64,000 nucleotides of DNA from Chitinophagaceae bacterium (lineage in GTDB: Bacteria; Bacteroidota; Bacteroidia; Chitinophagales; UBA10324), in contig JADJAG010000012.1 of the NCBI GenBank assembly GCA_016704325.1, forward strand, positions 186,001 to 250,000, written 5' to 3'. Of the stretch, positions 33,555-44,000 are shown piece after piece (the first letter of the stretch is position 1; each line of letters begins with the position of its first letter). The notes beneath the pieces were generated by a model. It saw only the letters and a program-made list of their open reading frames with translations. It ran no database searches and was not told where the DNA came from. Both the position numbers and the translations under genes were made by a program.

Positions 33555-34475
33555 TCACCTGCTAAATACAATTTTCCTTGAAACAATTTGATCTCCGACA
33601 GAAAATGTCAACAGATAAATTCCCGAATGTGAAAGTTCTGCTGCAGAGATTATTTCCTGATTTGTATTAGAAATGGTTTTGTCCGCCACTATTTGTCCAA
33701 GTTCATTGATCACCTTTAAATTGCCTTTCTGAATCACTTTACCAAAGTCAATCACACATGCTTCCTTAAAAGGATTGGGATAAACAGAGAGGCTTATGAA
33801 TGTATTTGGGATTTCATGCGTAGAAGTAAGTATACTACATTCATTCCCGGTAGTGGGATATATTAAAGTGCCATGATCTTTATAGCAGGTTAATTCAAAA
33901 CAACAAGTTCCAGGCCCCCAAGCCTCATAATAGTGGGGTATGGGGCCGAATCTATTTCCTACTCCTTCTATATACCAATTAGTAGAACTGCCACAGGAGT
34001 AAAGAGTATATTGTTTTCTAAATGTTCCGTCCGCCAAAACAACGTCGGTAATACTTGTTATTGTTGTAAAAGGGTTGCATGGAACAGAATTCAAAGCCGA
34101 AGCAACCGTGTCTCCAACTCCAAGATGAAAATCATAAATGATCCGCTCCGTGTCATCTGCAGGTTTGAAGTAGACAATTTTATCCTGTTCACGCATCCCT
34201 CCTAAATAGGATTTAGGAGAAAAGATCAGGGAATCAATTAGGAATATATGTTCCGTCCATGTTTCATAAATTTTATGATAGCTCTGAAGGTCAATCGTTG
34301 TATCACCGGCGAGTTCATAAGTTTTGTAGATTTCATTCAAAAAAAGATTGACAAAATGGGTTTTCCAAAAAGCACTATCGGTAGGAAATGGCACATACGT
34401 TTGTGCTTTTGCTTCATTAGCAGAGAGAACAACGACTGCCAGTATAATGAGATAATTTTTTTTAAATGGCGACAT
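33555..34475 (-). CDS. T9SS-exported hypothetical protein
   Basis: 306 residues with a signal peptide (hydrophobic residues 8-19, cleavage after AKA near 24). The middle contains several Cys (VPCNPF, LYSCGSS, GPGTCCFELTC, NECS) that suggest disulfides, and a GVGNRFGPIPHYYEAWGPG segment. I recognise no enzyme. The C-terminal SLSVYPNPFKEACVIDFGKV ... SHSGIYLLTFSVGDQIVSRK is a T9SS sorting domain. A remnant ending in the same DQIVSRKI lies upstream at about 34545-34585, so this gene has a decayed neighbour of the same kind. Confidence 0.72.
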   Translation of the reverse strand: MSPFKKNYLIILAVVVLSANEAKAQTYVPFPTDSAFWKTHFVNLFLNEIYKTYELAGDTTIDLQSYHKIYETWTEHIFLIDSLIFSPKSYLGGMREQDKIVYFKPADDTERIIYDFHLGVGDTVASALNSVPCNPFTTITSITDVVLADGTFRKQYTLYSCGSSTNWYIEGVGNRFGPIPHYYEAWGPGTCCFELTCYKDHGTLIYPTTGNECSILTSTHEIPNTFISLSVYPNPFKEACVIDFGKVIQKGNLKVINELGQIVADKTISNTNQEIISAAELSHSGIYLLTFSVGDQIVSRKIVFSR

Positions 34476-34517
34476 ATGAATTTGATATTAGAATCAAAAG
34501 TACAATCTCAGTTGATA

Positions 34518-34585
34518 TTATTCACATGAAAATTCCAATGTTATCTCAGCGTTCAGCAAAATTTTTCTAGAAACAATTTGATCCC
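34518..34585 (-). pseudogene. Fragment of a T9SS sorting-domain tail
   Basis: The minus strand encodes DQIVSRKILLN and some extra residues before a stop at 34518. This matches DQIVSRKIVFSR at the end of the gene at 33555. The upstream part is replaced by the family B element starting at about 34586, so only the last codons of a related gene survive. Confidence 0.45.
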
Positions 34586-34793
34586 AGACTCGCACGCGAA
34601 TGCAGGCAAGCCTTGAGTAGAGGGTTCGTGTGCGCTGACAAACGAAAGCGCTGCCATCCATCAAAGGATAAAACAAACAGCGAGTAGTAATAAAATGAAA
34701 GGGATAGCAATCAAAAATCAGCGCATGCTCCGAAGGAGTCCTTTGGACGAACACCTCCCGCAGAGCTTTACTGCATTCACGCGCGAGTTCAGG
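34586..34793. repeat. Family B inverted-repeat element, full length
   Basis: Left end ACTCGCACGCGAATGCAGGC, right end (other strand) AACTCGCGCGTGAATGCAGT. The nested pair and the ATGAAAGGGATAGCAATC interior match the copy at 27181. It differs by an extra GCTCCGAAGGAGTCCTTTGG palindromic insertion near 34727 in the right part. The stretch 34794-35031 after it shows nothing further. Confidence 0.75.
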
Positions 34794-35031
34794 TAATATC
34801 CTTGAAAGAATTTAAGGCACTTACTGATTGAAAAAAATCGTTTGGACTGAATACAAATCATAAGCAGTCTTGAAGAGAATGTGATTCATTCTAAAAATTG
34901 GTCCAACCCTGCTTAAAGTAAGGAATGCAACATACACGCTCCAAAGCATTATTAATCCCTCAACAATAAATTATTTCCTATTGGCTATCCGATGTACAAC
35001 AATTACATATACATTGCTATAAATAAACAAC

Positions 35032-36555
35032 ATGATAAAATATTTAATCTTTACGCTACTCGTCACCACTTGTTGCCTGGAAGCATCCTCACAAAAGAAA
35101 AATGCGACCGGTAACGCAGCTATCAGCAGTAGTTTCGATGCATATATTCAGAACGCAATGCCGTTATGGAAAACACCAGGCTTATCAGTGGTGGTGGTAA
35201 AGGATGGTAACGTTGTTTTTAAAAAGGGATATGGGGTGATTGAACTTGGAAAGCCTGATCCGTTCACTACCACTACGTTATCTCTCTGTGCATCCACAAC
35301 CAAAGCCATGACGGCAGTTTGTATGGCCATGCTTGTTGACGATGGCAAAATTAAATGGAGCGATAAAGTAAGCGATGTATTTCCCGAATTGAAACTGTAT
35401 GATAATTATGCCAACACTGAAATTACCATCAAAGACTTGTTTACCCATAACACAGGACTCGGAAATGCTGACTGGTTGTGGATTTTAGGAGTGCCGGTAG
35501 ATAGCATCATCCGGAAAATGCGTTTGCTGAAACCTGAATATTCGCTGCGTTCTTCTTTTGTTTACCAGAACCTGATGTATATGGTTGCAGGAGAAGTGAT
35601 CCATAAAGTTTCCGGAAAACCTTTTGATCAGTTCATCAGTGAGCGTTTATTCAAGCCTTTAGACATGCAGCATACTTATCCGAGTTATGCCTTGTCAGTA
35701 AATGAACCCAAACACATTTCCCCGCATTATATTTTTGATGATACGATTGTAAAACCGATCCCATTAATTGATGTAACAGGAATTGATGCAGCAGGTGGCG
35801 TTTGGTCTTCTGCTGATGATATTAATAAGTGGATGCTGTTCTTGTTGGACAGTGCGAAAGTAAACGGTGTGCGATTGCTGAAGCCTGCTACCTATGCAGC
35901 CTTGTTTAAACCGGAATCTATGTGTGGAGCTGATTTTTATCCTACTGCCAAACTTACCAAACCGCATTGGACCACCTATGGCCTTGGTTGGTTCCAACAA
36001 GATTACCATGGGCAGATGGTTAATTTTCATACAGGCAGCCTGGATGGCGCAGTGGCCATTTGCGGATTGATCAACGATGCGCATTTTGGCATCTATGTTT
36101 TTGGCAACCTTGATCATTCTGAAATTCGCCATGCCCTGATGTACAAGGCGATGGACCTTTGGGTTTTTGGCGATGATAAAAATGACTGGAGTACCGATTT
36201 TTATAAAATGTACAAGGAAGTGAAGGCAGGAGTCAAAAAGGAAGAAGTAGATTTTGAAGCAAAACGCGTAACTGATACAAAACCATCTCTTGCATTAAAA
36301 GAGTATGCCGGCAAATACCACCACGAAGTCTATGGAGACGCTGTTATCCTTAACAATGCTGATTCATTAACGCTGCAATACCCCAACAACATTCATGTAA
36401 ACCTCAGCCCCTGGCACTATGATACTTTTCTTGGTCGCTTTGATTACGAATGGTATGGCAAAGACTGGCTTACTTTTAAAATTGATGCGGAGGGAAAAGT
36501 AGCTTCATTCACGTTTATTGGAATAGAGTATTTAAAAGAGGGCGAGGAAAAGTAA
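35032..36555 (+). CDS. Class C beta-lactamase-type serine hydrolase with C-terminal beta domain
   Basis: 507 residues, intact. The signal peptide ends near LEASSQ (residue 20). Catalytic motifs: STTKAMTAVCMAM (SxxK) near residue 90, FVYQNLMYMVAGEVIH (YxN) near 181, and HTGSLDGAV (HTG) near 335. The C-terminal 110 residues, beginning near KEYAGKYHHEVYG, form a DUF3471-like beta domain. Such periplasmic enzymes include esterases and D-aminopeptidases; true beta-lactamase activity should not be assumed. It is a paralogue of the frameshifted gene at 30136-31697, on the opposite strand. Confidence 0.88.
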   Translation: MIKYLIFTLLVTTCCLEASSQKKNATGNAAISSSFDAYIQNAMPLWKTPGLSVVVVKDGNVVFKKGYGVIELGKPDPFTTTTLSLCASTTKAMTAVCMAMLVDDGKIKWSDKVSDVFPELKLYDNYANTEITIKDLFTHNTGLGNADWLWILGVPVDSIIRKMRLLKPEYSLRSSFVYQNLMYMVAGEVIHKVSGKPFDQFISERLFKPLDMQHTYPSYALSVNEPKHISPHYIFDDTIVKPIPLIDVTGIDAAGGVWSSADDINKWMLFLLDSAKVNGVRLLKPATYAALFKPESMCGADFYPTAKLTKPHWTTYGLGWFQQDYHGQMVNFHTGSLDGAVAICGLINDAHFGIYVFGNLDHSEIRHALMYKAMDLWVFGDDKNDWSTDFYKMYKEVKAGVKKEEVDFEAKRVTDTKPSLALKEYAGKYHHEVYGDAVILNNADSLTLQYPNNIHVNLSPWHYDTFLGRFDYEWYGKDWLTFKIDAEGKVASFTFIGIEYLKEGEEK

Positions 36556-36894
36556 TCGGCATGTACTGATTTGGCTATTATCTTGTTAGTCCGGATTTGG
36601 TACTGCGCTTCTGATTGCGATTTTTTAATACCGTCCGTTTGAGCATTTGGATTTCCTTAACTCTTTTAGGATGGAGCTGCAGGAAAAGTTCAGAAGCGCA
36701 CTTGTTCGCCTCATTCAGGGCTTGCCTGCAAACGAGCGCGAGTCTGGATGATGTGAGCATATAAAATTCTCATGCCTTCTTTCTTTATTCCATAATCTAT
36801 TCTGTTTTGTTGTTAACCCGCTGCTCTAAAAGTGTCTTAAAAAGTTACCGGAGTATTGCTACATTACAGTAGATTTAATTTTGAAACGGAACTC
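36556..36894. repeat. Repeat fragments between the hydrolase and the TIR gene
   Basis: 36584-36655 begins with TTAGTCCGGATTTGGTACTG and GATTTTTTAATACCGTCCG, a variant of the family A end also seen at 53036. It is followed at 36700-36750 by a decayed family B end (GGGCTTGCCTGCAAACGAGC then GCGAGTC). From 36751 nothing is recognised other than the AT-rich leader of the next gene. Confidence 0.55.
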
Positions 36895-37431
36895 ATGAAT
36901 TTTGAAAATGACATTTATATCAGCTATGCCCACCTTGATGATGCATCAGGTGTTGAAGGAGCGAATGGCTGGGTTACTGAATTTCACCAATCGCTGAAAG
37001 TAAGGCTTGCGCAATTACTTGGCAGGCAATTGCGGATATGGCGTGATGACAAACTCCAAGGCAATGATTTCTTTACTACCGAAATGGAATCACAATTTCG
37101 TTTAACTAAAATCATGATCTGCATTATCACACCGCGGTATGTAATATCGGAATGGTGCATCAGAGAAGTAGATTTATTTTATAAAGGGGCTGAACAGGCA
37201 GGCGGTGCTGTCGTTGAAAACCGGTCCCGCATTTTTAAAATAATGAAAACACCGGTTCCATTAGAAGAGCAACCGGAAAAATTAAGGACTATGCTCGGCT
37301 ATCCGTTTTTTAATACTGATGCTGAAACCGGAAGCACAAAAGAATTCGGAGTGTCTGATAACATAGAATACTGGTCAATACTTGAAGATCTAGCCAATGA
37401 TGTGGCGCAGTTGATTGAAAAACTGAAATAA
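36895..37431 (+). CDS. Stand-alone TIR-domain protein
   Basis: Start chosen at 36895 (MNFENDIYISYAHLDD), where the TIR fold begins; 178 residues. Visible motifs are DIYISYAHLDD (strand A), RIWRDDKLQGNDFF (BB-loop region) and IMICIITPRYVISEWCIREV with the SxWCxxE motif, whose Glu is catalytic in TIR NADases. SRIFKIMKTPVPLEEQP is typical of a large Bacteroidota TIR group. Those homologues usually carry a long C-terminal effector or sensor domain after this point; here the protein stops. It is either a genuine single-domain TIR or the remainder of a larger defence gene. No Thoeris partner is adjacent. Confidence 0.85.
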   Translation: MNFENDIYISYAHLDDASGVEGANGWVTEFHQSLKVRLAQLLGRQLRIWRDDKLQGNDFFTTEMESQFRLTKIMICIITPRYVISEWCIREVDLFYKGAEQAGGAVVENRSRIFKIMKTPVPLEEQPEKLRTMLGYPFFNTDAETGSTKEFGVSDNIEYWSILEDLANDVAQLIEKLK

Positions 37432-37647
37432 TTTTAAGTAAATATTTTGCGGGCAGGATGATTCTCTGTTTGGCGTCTCACTCATATCTTCCGAAGTCCA
37501 TACCGGGAAATTCATTGCCGGCAATTGTTACTGTTGCGTTTCCTTATTAATATTAGAAGTGGGCAAAATAATTCAGGCTATTTAAGACCATGCAAGCCGG
37601 TGCTGTTACCTTCTCAAATTCCTTGCAGCCGGTTGAAGTGATTTGCT

Positions 37648-38439
37648 TCATGGAAGCAGGTTCAGAAAATTCTGATAGGCTTCATCATAAGTTGCCGTTC
37701 CGGTGCAGCCCTGCTCCACCTCTGTTGCTTTGATTTCGGTTACCCTGTCTCCCGGATCCGGATGCGTACTTAAAAATACAGGAACATCACCGGTAGCACC
37801 ATCAGCAATCAGTTTTTCAAAAAAACCGGCTGAACCGGCAGCATTGTAATCCGTAGGACAGAGATATAAAACAGAATACTCATCAGCTTCTGATTCATTA
37901 TCACGGCTGAACTCCAGGAACACCAGGCTGGCAGCAATGGATGCATAATCATAGCTGCTTCCGGAAAGCAAGACAGAAAGTAAAAAATCAATGCCATAGC
38001 TTGTGGTAAGCTGATCAGTGGCATGCCTTCTGTCGGCATGCGCCATTTCATGACCCATTACACCGGCAAGTTCATCTTCCGATTCCAGGTATTTCAGCAA
38101 ACCGGTATAGATGTATATATATCCTCCCGGAGTACAAAATGCATTTACGGTATTGTCATCATCAATAATATGCATCTCCCATGCAAAATCATCTTTGTAG
38201 AAAACATTCCCCGCAGTAAGTATTTTGTCCCGGATGCCATTCACGTAATTATAGGCCGCTGCATGAAGCACCGGATCGAGCACCGGATAATTTACAGGGT
38301 CACTTGCAATTTCATCACTTACCTGTTTACCGAGGGCGATATCATCTTCGATAGAGAAAATGTTTATGCTGTTATCGTCCGGATTGCTGCATGATGCCAC
38401 AGCGAGTAGCAGTGTCAACATTAAATACCTGCATTTCAT
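37648..38439 (-). CDS. M48-family metallopeptidase lipoprotein
   Basis: 263 residues. The signal MKCRYLMLTLLLAVASCSNP has a lipobox with Cys near residue 17. GVMGHEMAHADRRHATDQL near 126-144 holds the HExxH zinc site, and SRDNESEADEYSVLY near 179-193 supplies the third zinc ligand Glu, as in BepA/LoiP-type M48 proteins. The segment NAFCTPGGYIYIYTGLL precedes the zinc helix, as is usual. It should be a periplasmic lipid-anchored protease for envelope protein quality control. Monocistronic. Confidence 0.92.
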   Translation of the reverse strand: MKCRYLMLTLLLAVASCSNPDDNSINIFSIEDDIALGKQVSDEIASDPVNYPVLDPVLHAAAYNYVNGIRDKILTAGNVFYKDDFAWEMHIIDDDNTVNAFCTPGGYIYIYTGLLKYLESEDELAGVMGHEMAHADRRHATDQLTTSYGIDFLLSVLLSGSSYDYASIAASLVFLEFSRDNESEADEYSVLYLCPTDYNAAGSAGFFEKLIADGATGDVPVFLSTHPDPGDRVTEIKATEVEQGCTGTATYDEAYQNFLNLLP

Positions 38440-38599
38440 GTTTAGGATTTGTAAACTGCTATGTCAACTATTGTACCTAAAATGAAACAGCGGAAATGGA
38501 AAAGCCTTTCGTAAGCCAGGATACGTAATCGCAAGTATTCGAAACCTTGGACACCATTACCAAACTGCGCCAGCATCTTCGAGCTTACTTAAGTATTCT

Positions 38600-39280
38600 A
38601 TCCCTGGTTGGCGTCCCGCCAACCATTTTCCATATTAACTTTGTGACTTGCTATTATTATCCTTAATTCTATACTGTGTTTTTTTCACAGCAACTATCAA
38701 CAGCTGGCAGTTACTTTTAGCGGATGATGCAATGAAATGTTGCCGATTCTATCCATGGTTGGCGTCCCGCCAACCTTTCCATAAAGAAAATTGTAATTGA
38801 TTCACTGCAGTGGATGCATCAAAATAATCGTGCACGAACCCATAGTTTCGTAATTATGCCTAATCACATACATTTGCTATGGTCACATGTATTAAAATTC
38901 CATCAAGAGGAATACAAGCAAACGTTGCTCAGCTTCACTGGAAATACCTTTAAATAGCAACTGCAAAGGGAACAACCTGAAAAGCTGAATCAATATGTAT
39001 CTGCACAAAAAGATCGTCAATTCCATTTTTGGGAACGGCGCTCACGATCTATTGAGGTAATGAGTCGCCGGATTGCAGAGTAGAAACTGGATTATATTCA
39101 TTTTAATCCTATCTCAGGCCGATGGAGGCTTGCGTCAAGCCCTGAGGGGGTATTTCTATTCTTCTGCTGCTTACTACATTCTAAATAGAAGCTCCTTTAG
39201 TTTTATAACACACAGCATGGATTATATTTGAAAGATCTTCCTCGTCTAGAAACTGTGGTTGGCGGGACGCCAACCATGGA
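38600..39280 (+). pseudogene. Second REP-transposase-inverted REP relic
   Basis: Left REP at 38600-38632; a transposase 5' fragment (38636-38752) that stops near the codons VADS; a second REP at 38753-38783. A longer copy then starts inside the gene (KIVIDSLQWMHQNNRARTHS, VIMPNHIHLLWSH) and runs through stops near 38954 and 39081 to YIHFNPISGRWRLASSPEG. It is closed by an opposite-sense REP (GGTTGGCGGGACGCCAACC) at about 39257-39275. The codons around VADSL/VIDSL occur on both sides of the middle REP, so that junction is a juxtaposition of two copies and not a simple insertion. Confidence 0.82.
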
Positions 39281-39578
39281 TGAGTAAGCGTAAAATTCAA
39301 GCTCAAATAATCATGAGTATTTAGTAACTATCATTTTATGTATCTAACCCATACCATTGCCATTCGAAATGCTTTTAAGTTTGATCAGGATCAATCAGGT
39401 CACACTTTTGTTAAAGCAATCGAATACCGCACAATGCAGCAACGGATATTACGATATCCAACAAATATTTTAGCCTAAATAAATAACTTGTTAAACGTAT
39501 CAAAACTATCTTTAGCCACAGTTGCCGCGATACGGATTGAGCGTTAAACAGGAATAAAAATCCAAGAGGAAACCTACG
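39281..39578. other. Upstream region of the GH30 gene
   Basis: No gene or repeat recognised in these 300 bases; it should contain the promoter of the GH30 gene. No clear -7 box was found. Confidence 0.3.
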
Positions 39579-41054
39579 ATGAAACAACTCCTTTTCTATT
39601 CAGTCTTTTTTGTGCAGTTTGCTCCCGGCTCCGGAAGCAATAACAACTACATCAGCTACCATTCAACTCATCACATGTCTATTCCTGCTGAAAAAAAAAT
39701 CATTGTATATACCACTGCCGACAGTACCAACCTTCGGCTTACCATCACTGATACCCTGTTTTTCACTCCAACAGGCCAACCCTTCGAGGATCAGCCGACG
39801 GTATTCGTGGATACCTCCAAAAAATTTCAGACCATTGTAGGAATTGGTGGCTCTTTAACTGATGCTGCTGCAGAAACCTTTGCACGTCTTCCCGAAGCAA
39901 AACAAAAAGAAATCCTTAAGCGGTATTTTGATCCGAAAGAGGGTATTGGATATTCCCTGGCAAGAACCAACATCGCCAGTTGTGACTTTTCCAGCAGCAG
40001 CTATGCATATGTTGCCGAAAATGATGCATCATTAAAAACTTTCAGTGTTCAACATGATGAACAGTTTCGGATCCCATTTATTAAAAAAGCCATTGCAGCC
40101 GCAGGCGGTACACTGCTGCTGTACGCCAGTCCATGGAGTCCGCCGGCCTGGATGAAGGATAATAACAATGTATTGCAGGGAGGCAAACTGAAACCGGCCT
40201 ATTATCAGAGCTGGGCAAATCATTATGTAAAGTTTATAGAGGCGTATGAGAAGCAGGCTATTCCCATATGGGGCCTCACAGTGCAAAATGAGCCCATGGC
40301 AAAACAACGGTGGGAGTCGTGTATTTATACCGCTGAAGAAGAAAGGGATTTCATCAAGAATTTTCTGGGCCCCACTTTAAAAAAAGCCGGCATGAGTGAA
40401 AAGAAGTTAATTGCCTGGGACCACAACCGTGACCTCATTTACCAGCGGGCCAATACTATCCTCAGTGATCAGGAAGCGGCAAAATATGTCTGGGGAATCG
40501 GTTTTCACTGGTATGAAGACTGGACAGGCGGTGGTAAATTATTCGACAATGTGAAACGGGTAGCGGAAGCCTATCCTAATACGAACCTCATTTTTACCGA
40601 AGGGTGCCTGGAACGCTTTGATTTCAATCGCATCAACGACTGGAAGTGGGGCGAAGCCTATGGCAGAAACATGATCAATGATTTTAACAATGGAACAGCC
40701 GCATGGACAGACTGGAACATCTTACTGGATGAAAACGGCGGCCCTAATCATGTCAGCAATTTCTGCTTTGCCCCTATGCATGCCAATGTGCAAACGGGTG
40801 AACTGTACTTCCTCAATACCTTTTATTACATCGGCCATTTCTCCAAATTTATCCGGCCGGGTGCAAGAAGAATCATCAGTTCTTCCAGCCGCGGGCAGTT
40901 GCTGACCACTGCATTTGTAAACAAAGATGGAAAGATTGCAGTGGTGGTAATGAACCAAAGCAATGACCGGTTACAATACGGTTTATGGATTGATGGCCAG
41001 TCGGCAAAAATAACCAGTCCGCCACATTCGATTCAAACCATGGTGATCGAATAA
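39579..41054 (+). CDS. GH30-family glucosidase/endo-beta-1,6-glucanase
   Basis: 491 residues with a short hydrophobic N-terminus (MKQLLFYSVFFVQF) that may be a signal peptide. The GH30 barrel is clear: FQTIVGIGGSLTDAAAET, YSLARTNIASCDFSSS, LLYASPWSPPAWMKDN, the acid/base Glu in IWGLTVQNEPMAKQRWES and the nucleophile Glu in NLIFTEGCLERF, followed by the beta domain with FIRPGARRIISSSS. GH30 subfamily 1/3-type enzymes cleave beta-1,6-glucan or beta-glucosides. It converges with a five-gene beta-glucan operon on the other strand, which suggests removal of beta-1,6 branches of laminarin-like glucan. Confidence 0.92.
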   Translation: MKQLLFYSVFFVQFAPGSGSNNNYISYHSTHHMSIPAEKKIIVYTTADSTNLRLTITDTLFFTPTGQPFEDQPTVFVDTSKKFQTIVGIGGSLTDAAAETFARLPEAKQKEILKRYFDPKEGIGYSLARTNIASCDFSSSSYAYVAENDASLKTFSVQHDEQFRIPFIKKAIAAAGGTLLLYASPWSPPAWMKDNNNVLQGGKLKPAYYQSWANHYVKFIEAYEKQAIPIWGLTVQNEPMAKQRWESCIYTAEEERDFIKNFLGPTLKKAGMSEKKLIAWDHNRDLIYQRANTILSDQEAAKYVWGIGFHWYEDWTGGGKLFDNVKRVAEAYPNTNLIFTEGCLERFDFNRINDWKWGEAYGRNMINDFNNGTAAWTDWNILLDENGGPNHVSNFCFAPMHANVQTGELYFLNTFYYIGHFSKFIRPGARRIISSSSRGQLLTTAFVNKDGKIAVVVMNQSNDRLQYGLWIDGQSAKITSPPHSIQTMVIE

Positions 41055-41068
41055 AATTTTGACGACCT

Positions 41069-44000
41069 CTAATGAAGCCGTGGCGTCAGGCGAACGTCGA
41101 TGCGCTTTATACTGTTGGTCCTGTTAAAGATTTGAAAACTGGAAGATGCATCAATGGTGAGTCCGGGTGCTTCTGTCTTGCTGTCATCAACATTTGTAAT
41201 GCTTGTGGAGTCTTCTGTAGAAAGGTGATATACAACAGGAACCTGGCACAGGGTAAATGCAAGACTTCCGGCTCCGAGTTCAATGCGCTCTTCCTGATTT
41301 ACCACATTCATGTAAATATATGTGGAAGGAGAAGTCAGGAATTCTGATTTGCGCAGCAGCCCGGGGTTAAAAGAAATTTCACCTTTGCTGATCACGACTC
41401 CTAACTCCCCGAAACGGGAAATGATGTCTTCCTTCACTTGACCGGTCATGCCCGGTTGCTTAGCGCCGCCATTGCCGGGCGTATGCGAATAAGCATCGGT
41501 TGGAAAAGCACCGAAAACTTCAGGTGATTTATTAAGACCGATGCCGGCCCTCACGTCGTAATAATGTTGCACCATTCTTCCGAGTTGTACATCATCGGCA
41601 CCGTGTTGGAGCGCCAGGAAATAATTTTCATTTATTGCCAGCAGCAGTTTGGAAACCATATGCCAGTAAATACAACCCAATCCTTCAAAGCCATAAAAGG
41701 TGCCCGAACGACCGGTGAAAGATTGATGGTCGAATACTTTTTCAAAGATGCCGAGAACCTGCGCCTTTTCCTGTTGCACCAATTGTTCATTCGACTGCAA
41801 CTTCTCCAATGCTGTTTTTAAGTCTGCCGCATTTCTGAAACCGGCATTAAAGTGATACACACCATCCACATCCTTATAAAATATCTTTTGATTCTCCTCC
41901 CGTGCCAATGCTGAAAGCAAAGGATTGCTTTCAACCAGGGAGGTTGGGATTACGTTTTTTTCCATGAACCTGGGCAATTGCCGGTCAGGATAAAGCAAGT
42001 AGCTGTACTGATCGCGGCGGAACAAGGTGCTCCATTTCAACGCGTCCAGCACCTCATTCACTTCAGCCGGAGTCAGGATGCCCGCACTGAGTACAGCAAC
42101 CTGGCCTTCCAGCATTTCATATAAGTACCGGATCGAAACTTCATCTTTATTAAATGAGATCAGGTTATAGGCGTGGTATAAATTATCCTGACGTTTGTTC
42201 TTCCGGATTGCATGGTCGATGTGTTTCAGCGCAATCGCAAAAAACTCCGCCAGTTCACCGCCGGTAACTGTTTCCTTCTTACCTGAAAATCCATCACGGT
42301 AAATTTTTTCGCGGTAGCTGCTGCCGGCCGTTCCCAACGCATCGGTAACGGATCTCCGGTTTTTATCCGTCAGCTCACCACTCAGTAAGGGTTCAAATTC
42401 AATCAATGCCTTGTTTATCTGTTCATAGAAGCCGGAAATTTCTTCACTCAGCTCAATGTGTTCTATGGTGGCTTCTCTAAACAGTTCAATGCAAAAGCTG
42501 GACATCCTGCGCAGGTAGTACAAGGTTACCATCGATACGCCATTTCCGACCAACGCATTGTTGGCATCATTCCATTCCGGTCTTTGCGTGTTCATCCAGA
42601 TGCCGGTTTCGGGAATAAAGTTGGAGAGTTTGGCAAGCACAGCCGCAATAATTTTTTCTGTAAAATTTACATGAAGCACTCCATCGTTCTTATCCCACAG
42701 CAGTTTTCCGTCGCTGCCGGTCTTGCTCACTCTTTCGGCAACCATTTTTGCCACTTTTAAATCATACTCAATGGTGTCAAAGGGATTTTTCACCAGGTCT
42801 TCATAGCGCTTAATACGATAAGGTACATTGGCGTAAGCGAAAATATTTTCTGTTAGCATTTTGTTCAATGCACCGGGATGGTACTTCCTGGAAATCTCCA
42901 GGAATTTTTGCAGGTAAATTACCTGGTGATCGCCCCAGTAACCGATGTTGGCCCACGGATCGTGCGGATCCGGTGCCTCCCAATCGATACCATCCCTGGT
43001 GATGCGGTAGGGGTTGTAGCCATCTGCCGTGGTAGCATTCATAAACTTACAGATCATGCTTTCCACAAAAGACGGAAAGGACAGACATAGGGCTTCCCAG
43101 TTCTGAAAAATATCGCGCCAGTTTCCCTGGAAGTTCAGGTTTTTTGTCCCGTCCTCCCTCTTCATTTCGATAGAAAAAAGGTTCCAGGGCCTTGAAGGGT
43201 CGCCATGCCTTCTGCTGAAGGTAAGCGGCAGGTATTCATAACACAACCTGATCAGTTGTGCATCGCCATTGCCGGTTACCTGCTCCATCAATAACATGTA
43301 GGAGACAGGGTTTTCTAATGAAGACAGAAAAGATTCATTGCTCGTATAAACCTGTTTGTTTGCGTCATGAACAAAATGAATAAAGTCCTGCTTCCAAACT
43401 TTGTAATTGTCATCATAAATTCCGCCACGCATCACATTAAATAACACATTCGACAGGTGCCGGTATTCACTTAGTTTATCCTGAGAAAGCTGCAATCCGT
43501 CTGAAGCGGCGAGGATCTTTCTGAGGCCAATGGTACTATCGTTGACATCCAGTTGCAGCTGCGCTCCAATATTTTGTGTTTCCTTCAAAAAATGTTTTAA
43601 GTGGGCTACGTAACCGGCATCTTTATTTACCTCAGCCACCAGGTGCCAGATTTTTGATGATTGGGCTTCGAGGGTTACTTCAGAATAAACGAAAAACGAA
43701 CCCCTGGTCGCCCGCACATCTGTTTCTGTTACCGGCGGGATCCCTTTCCTGAAAAAGTCCAGTTGATTCGAGGACAGAAGTATGGCATCAGGATGCAATC
43801 CTTCAGACCAGGCAAGGTTTGCAGTAAGCGCTTCGCTCGGTTCTGCTTTGTCAACGATTACTGAACTGAGCATAAAAAGGCCGATGTTACTATCATCAAC
43901 CAGTTCATTTTTTTTATAGGCATCTACGAGGTTGCTATAGGCCTGCTGGAGCAAACGGTTAATGCCGGAGGGTATAATATTTTGCATACCATCCAAAACA

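Noticed and set aside
30136..36555. Beta-lactam resistance from the two class C-type proteins
   Set aside because: The SxxK/YxN/HTG fold covers esterases and peptidases; the C-terminal extra domain is typical of non-lactamase members.
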